64,000 bases of DNA, from contig NC_088338.1 of the NCBI RefSeq assembly GCF_036884655.1, positions 62,001 to 126,000 on the forward strand, read 5' to 3'. The stretch's first letter is position 1; each line of letters starts with the position of its first letter. The position numbers and the translations under genes are program-made. This DNA is from Musa acuminata AAA Group (lineage: Eukaryota > Streptophyta > Magnoliopsida > Zingiberales > Musaceae). Positions 58,420 to 64,000 of this stretch are shown here, one piece after another. The notes under the pieces were generated by a model. It was not told where the DNA came from. It saw only the letters and a list, made by a program, of their open reading frames with translations, and did no database searches.

Positions 58420-61068
58420 GCTCGTTGACTACTTCAGCAACTACGACGGTCAACAACACTTTGAGCAAGATTTGGTTGTGACAGCAGATCAAATAAGACT
58501 GATTCATCTGGACTCTGAAAAGTCAAACTTCTCATTCCAATATGAAAACAAGAAGAAGGTTGGATGAGTCATAGTTGACTTATTATGCGAATAATAGTGA
58601 AAAGGAGGCGTTCCAAATTCCCATCCCCAATGGAAGACCCGACCCGACCTTGGCTGGTCATCTCGTTGACCTGATCCATGGGTCCCACAGAACAGGCGCT
58701 ACGATAGCGCGGGTTTTCGAGGACGCGTGTCGGAACTGTTCGCGCTTGCCTGGATTCGCACGCCGGTTCACATGCCCACACGGCGGTGACGACACCGTTC
58801 TCCCTCCATCACTGTAGTTTAATCCTCGTTCGTTGACCCAGGATCGCCTCACCTCCCCGTGATCTGACCTCCACCGCTCCCACCTTAATAACCAAATAAG
58901 AAAGAAAATCTCACAGCTTATTGCGACCAAATCCATCACAACGTTTATGTCTTTATATATACGTACAAAAGAACCAAATAGATTTGATTTCCTTCTTTGC
59001 GGCTTGCGTAGTCTCAGGAGTAGCTCTTCCGCTGACCCAACCCACCTTCTGTTGCTCCATTACCTGTTGTAGAGTTGCTTGTAGAGGAGGAGGAGGAGGA
59101 GGAGGTGACGGCTGGACACATACTTTGTATTACGGCAAGAGATCGGTGAGAGGTTGACGGACTTGCTTTTCTTATTGCCGTAGCTGTTTCTTGGATTCCC
59201 TGTGGGTTTCAACAGATTCTTTTGTTCTGTGGTAGGATTTTATGAATTTGCTTTCTCGGTATCTATTGAATTCGGAGTTTGGATGTTGGAATTTTTGGTT
59301 TTAATTTGCTGTCATATCTTCTGATTTCTTTGTTGTTCCTCAGTTTTTATCTGGTAGTTCTGCAAAGAACAATTATGCTTTTTGTGGAAACTACAGGCCC
59401 AGGATTCATGTCATACTCATTTGAGGTTGGTGGTCATGGTCTCTATCATGAAAGGGGGGATTACTCTAGTTTTTTTGTCAGATTGCCAGATCTTAGTATC
59501 TTAGAATGCTGTACTTTGCAGTGGACAAGCTTAGAAATAGTGCACATAAGCTTTGTTTGGCTCGATATCCTTTGCTTACAGTTTCAGAGGGATAATTAGA
59601 TTCTTCATTATATAATTTGTCATAATACAAGAAAAATACACCTGTTGTTTTGAATCCATGTTAAAAGTCGCTTGTACTCTCTCCCCCTGTCTCTCTCTCA
59701 CCCACCCACACACATACAAATCCTGAAGAATTGTTTGTCAACTTCTTTAGATCTATTTGATACGAGACTTTTTCCTTACCACACTTACAAAGTCATACGA
59801 ACATATACTATTTATTAAGGTCTGAGAAATTTTGTTCTTTTTAGATATAATATCTTTGTTAGCCAAGCAAACTTGGATACAGAGTTTTCCTGCAACTAAA
59901 CATTTTGTTAGTTAAGAGGCTTTAGAGAAAATGCATGCCAATCCCATTGTCTACAACTGAAAGAAATCCTTTTCAGCCATAGTACGTAAGAGATTGCAAG
60001 ATAGGATGTTAAAAACACATATATTGATTTGTTCTGTGTACTTCTAGGATGATTACTCATAGGTTTACTGATCCATTTCTTTTCACAACTGGGAACCGGA
60101 ATTTCATGGCTCTCCAAGTGGAAAAAAGCATGCAGACGACCAAATATGGCTAGTCGTCCTTCAACCTGAAAATTGAGGGACTCACTTCTCGATATTAGCC
60201 TAGTAATCAGTCATCTGGGTCGCACTTGGTAGCACCTAAACCAGGCCAACAGAATACTAAAAATATACTTAAACAGCTACAATTCTCAAATCAACTCAAA
60301 AATCAGTTTCATATACCTTGAGGACATCATGACTTTGTAATTTTTGAGTTTTAGTCATGGCATAAGATAGCTCCCATACAACAGCCTAGTCTTCTTAGAA
60401 TTGCATGCAGAGGAAAGGGATTCAGTTCTAGATGGTTAAAACTTAAAAAGATACCACTAGAGCCAGTCATATAGCAGATAGGTATTTGAGGATGTCCATT
60501 TGTCACTCTAGTTGAAATATGAGTCTAGTTTGACCTCATGTTAGCTGCATCTATCTTCTTGAAAAATAATTTAAGTGATTCAATCTCCATAAAATTGATC
60601 TCTAGTATCCAAGAATGGTGTGGGACTGTGGGTGATAGCATAAGGACTTCAGAACTAGATCTTCAGATCCCCTTTTCTGTTCATGGGAATGGACATTTGC
60701 ATTGCTGCTCCCTTCACAAACACTGTTTTCCAATGGGAGAAACATTCCTATATTTCTGATTGCAGCGAGAAATCATAAAATTTTCCTTCTCAAAGTAGTT
60801 CCCGATACTCCATAGAAGAAAACCATTGTCATGGGTGAATTATTGTGACTTGTTTTAACCATTTTATCATCATATCTTGATACCTCTAATTGCAATTGTT
60901 TTTATTTTATTCTTTTTTTACTTGCAATTGCTGATCTTGTTGAAATATGTCGGAGAACAGATTGCAAAAGCTCCGGTCATGTAGCACGTCAAACAAATTG
61001 CATGAATTCAGGCTTCTACCATATTATACCTGTATATTGATTCATCATTTATCTTCCAACAGGCAAAA
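58420..61068. other. Spacer, promoter and leader of the lipid phosphate phosphatase gene
   Basis: PMI-like 3' flank, a GC-rich block at 58620-58870, and a (GGA)n run at 59086-59106 that may belong to the phosphatase 5' UTR. The coding exon begins just after a splice acceptor (CCAACAG|GC at 61062), so a leader intron of about 2 kb is expected. No other gene is supported. Confidence 0.5.
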
Positions 61069-63450
61069 ATGCCAGATATCCAGTTAGGAGTTCACACATT
61101 GCGATCCCATGGAACCAAAGTTGCAAGATTTCATATGCACGACTGGATTATACTCATACTCCTCGCTATAATAGATGGATGCTTAAATCTTATAGAACCT
61201 TATCATCGGTTTGTGGGAAAAGACATGATGACAGATCTGAGGTATCCATTGAAAAGCAACACAGTGCCATTTTGGGCTGTTCCGGTACATTCTTCTTCTC
61301 TTAAGTGATAGTGAGTATTGCTTGATATTTAATATTGCATTGGTGCATTGTGGAACAATAACAACATCTTCGTGGCAGTTAATCGCCATTCTGTTACCTT
61401 TTGCGATTATTATTGGCATATACTTCAAAAGGAGGAATGTGTATGATTTGCATAATGCCATACTAGGTACATTTCTTTTCCTCATCTGCTGTAGTACTTG
61501 TCAGTTTCCTTTGCTTCTCTGTGATTTTGCAATTGATCAATACATGTGTAAGCAGGCTTGCTTTTTTCGGTGCTTATAACTGGAGTCATAACTGATGCAA
61601 TAAAGGATGCTGTTGGCCGACCAAGGCCAGATTTCTTCTGGCGCTGTTTTCCTGATGGAAACGATGTGTGTCCTAAACTTATTATATTACACTATTTCCC
61701 TTTTCCATCTTTTAAAATTCTCTTCTTATATATTATTTCATATAGCTTTTGTGTTAAAGAAATCTTTGTTCATACTCTTAAATTGCAGATCTACAACAAT
61801 GTGACGACAGAAGTTATATGCCATGGGGAAAAGGGCGTAATCAAAGAAGGGCACAAGAGTTTTCCAAGTGGACATTCGTCGTGTAAGCATCAAACTAATA
61901 ACCTAGTTTACTTGTGTATTGATAATTTTATATTCAGATCTTATCCAGTTTCTATTATGGGAGAGCATCCAATTTTATTACACTAAACCACTATCCTACT
62001 TTAATGTATATCTTTTAAAGGGTTACTAAGCTCAAAATCATGTTTTAAATGGTTAACCATCTCTCTATTATGTCTTTTAGCTACTGGTATTTTGTGTTCC
62101 TCTTAAAGCATCATGGTTATGTGCTAACCACATTTGATTTTCTAGACTAGTCCTACAACTGTGTCTGAATAGTCAACCAATGACAATTTACCAGCACACG
62201 AGATTCATGTATGAAGGTAAGTTAGGGCATTCCTTTACCTGGTGGATGGAGCAGCCTTGCGTAAAATCCATTTTATATTAGTGAAAAGAGTTGAATGCCT
62301 CATGGTTCCCTGCATTTGTTGTTGCTTTGTTTCGCACTAACGATATTAAGTGTTGCTTATAGAAAAATTTAGCTAGGTTAGGTTTTTGATGGATCAGACA
62401 AATTGGTTCTTGCCCTTATCAAATCTGGTGTCTTAATGAAGAAATTATTTATCATTAGTTCAGGGGAAAAATCAAGCTATACCATGTTACAAAGACATGC
62501 TTTTTACTCAACAGCATAGTTTTGTTCTGTGAAACCAGCTGCCATACTTTGCTGATAGACTTTGTTAATTTTTTCTCAGTTCAAATGTCTTTGAATGGAA
62601 TCTTGCTGTATAATTTCTTCTGTTAACTTGAAATAAGCAAATTTATGTGAGTTTTGGTGCCTACGATTAGACAACAATTTTTGGATTGCTGGAATTCAAA
62701 TGTTGGACATTTGTAGCACTTCAGGCTTTCAACAGCTAAGATTTATGTTACAAGAATAACCACAATCATGTCATGATGTTAATCATCTACTCATTGCACA
62801 CGTATTGCATTCTTTTTTTGCTTTTTGGTGATATTGTGGTTCTGATTCATGCGTAATTATCATAGTGGTTATATCATTAGCTTGGAGAATGTTTGGTGTT
62901 GTGGCATGAATTCCAGAGACTCTTCCCCTGTTTGATCTTGCTTGGGTTCTTAGTAAGCTTTTTCATCATGACTTACTCTAATTAGGACCTGGACTTCCTT
63001 ATACATCAGATTGCTGGACATTAATCTAAGTGCCATTCTCTAAATGACTTTTGTAATTATACTACAGGGATAATTGGGACTGAAGATTTTTATCATCCAT
63101 TTGCAGGGTCTTTTGCGGGTCTAGGTTTCTTAGCATGGTATCTAGCAGGGAAAATCCAGGCTTTTGATCGTAGGGGCCATGTCGCAAAGCTATGCATTGT
63201 ATTTCTTCCTCTACTTTGTGCATCCCTTGTGGCAATTTCTCGCGTCGACGATTACTGGCACCATTGGCAAGATGTCTTTGCAGGAGGTTTTCTAGGTTTG
63301 TGCAGAATCAAATCAAGTTTTCAAGCTTAATCTGTCTCAATATTACTGAGTAATTGTGTTTCCTTGCAACCTATTTTTTGATATCTGCAGGATTGGTAGT
63401 CAGTTCATTTTGTTATCTGCAATTCTTTCCACCCCCTTATCATCTAGACG
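61069..63450 (+). CDS. LPP: Lipid phosphate phosphatase (PAP2 family), 3' end not resolved
   Basis: Dephosphorylates phosphatidic acid and related lipid phosphates at membranes; plant LPP2/LPP3 type. Exons: 61069-61284, 61379-61466, 61556-61665, 61789-61882, 63107-63295 and 63391-63450, in one frame for 252 residues plus one base. N-terminus [15 protein letters not shown]. All three PAP2 signatures are intact: KDAVGRPRP (118-126), FPSGH (163-167, with PSGH 164-167) and [12 protein letters not shown] (214-225, SRx5Hx3D). Hydrophobic stretches such as [29 protein letters not shown] and [16 protein letters not shown] fit a six-helix enzyme. The last identified exon ends PPPYHLD, just before the expected GWGP-type C-terminal exon, which I could not find before 64000. 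An AG-preceded segment at 63853 stays open briefly but lacks family resemblance. Confidence 0.92.
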
Positions 63451-64000
63451 GTATGCACCCTTCCCTATTTATGTAGGTGTATGTCTCTGGTACTTATGTT
63501 CTCTTTTCTGTGTTTGGTTTCTCGTGGGAAGCATTGTTTGTGCATTTTTTCATGTAGAACAGAATGTATTTCTCATCTCATCCAGTCGTTTATCTATACA
63601 TATTTTGTTAAGCATATATTTCTCTTGTTAAACCGATTAAATTTCTAGGTCTTATCAAAAAGAGAACCGAGAAAAGAGGTTTTAGCATTCAAAGCAAACT
63701 AAAATGTGCCAAATTAGCTCGGCGACAACAGGCAAATACCACAAATGTAAAAGTTATTAGTGGCTCCTCTATCATCTCAACCTTGCCATGCTAATAAGGA
63801 TCAGTTATATATAGAACGAGCATTTACATGCCTGTTATTGTTATTTTCCAGCCGAAAAAAATGGGCTTCTACGTGGCTCACTTCATGGAGGCAGTACAAC
63901 TATCACAAATTGTTCACCAACTATTATTTATCTATGTTGTTACTAATTGGCATGAATGTTACGTCCCTGTTATCAAGAAAATATATATTGAAATCAAAAT
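63451..64000 (+). other. Probable last LPP intron, continuing past the window
   Basis: Starts with GTATGC after PPPYHLD. The conserved C-terminal exon of LPP proteins is not recognisable here. A candidate acceptor at 63852 opens a 33-codon frame of unrelated sequence, so the true exon probably lies downstream of the window. Confidence 0.5.

Noticed and set aside
63853..63951. Terminal LPP exon after the acceptor at 63852
   Set aside because: It stays in frame for 33 codons but lacks the GWGP-type C-terminal motif expected right after PPPYHLD.
1..64000. CRISPR array, bacterial operon or phage-type system
   Set aside because: No spaced direct repeats of CRISPR type, no Shine-Dalgarno-linked gene chains; the sequence is clearly plant nuclear.

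Overview
This window looks like nuclear DNA of a flowering plant. It has long AT-rich introns, GT-AG (and some GC-AG) splice sites, LTR retrotransposon remains, and genes for plant-specific families (NIMIN, plastid-movement WEB proteins, DUF1639). Strongly GC-rich first exons (RACK1, DUF1639) beside AT-rich introns suggest a monocot, possibly of the banana order. That placement is an inference from composition and general resemblance, not a proof. There is no bacterial operon structure, no CRISPR array and no tRNA or rRNA that I can recognise. All gene models below were spliced by hand from reading-frame continuity, splice signals and family resemblance.

Layout from left to right. Isoprenylcysteine methylesterase (ICME) lies on + from 442 to 9742, with its 5' exons outside the window. 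Histone chaperone ASF1 lies on - from 16071 to 11767. APC11, the RING subunit of the anaphase-promoting complex, lies on + at 17830-18084 and is head to head with ASF1. From about 19.3 to 24.6 kb is a decayed Ty3-type LTR retrotransposon, split by a second LTR element inserted on the opposite strand. A broken 5' fragment of threonine synthase follows on - (25195-25612), then RACK1 on + (26076-29665). Two divergent NIMIN/NRR-like genes come next (- at 30776-31147, + at 34379-34768). V-ATPase subunit G is on - (38519-35252), with a solo LTR in its leader region. A DUF1639 protein is on + (41230-44683), the WD40 protein GTS1 on + (46251-55753, 8 exons), a PMI2/PMI15-like coiled-coil protein on + (56893-58419), and a lipid phosphate phosphatase on + (61069-63450, 3' end not resolved).

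The genes do not form one pathway. They are housekeeping and signalling genes in ordinary plant arrangement: prenyl-protein demethylation, chromatin assembly, cell-cycle ubiquitination, ribosome-associated WD40 scaffolds, salicylate-response repressors, the vacuolar proton pump, chloroplast positioning and lipid signalling. Two local arrangements may matter for regulation: the ASF1/APC11 shared promoter interval, and the divergent NIMIN pair with TGACG and W-box-like motifs between them.

I found no convincing undescribed system. The most notable observations are three GC-AG introns among about 27 resolved introns; an unannotated threonine synthase relic; a clean nested-retrotransposon structure with primer-binding site, polypurine tract and target-site traces; a solo LTR with a target duplication in the V-ATPase G leader; and hAT-like non-autonomous elements with 8-base target duplications.
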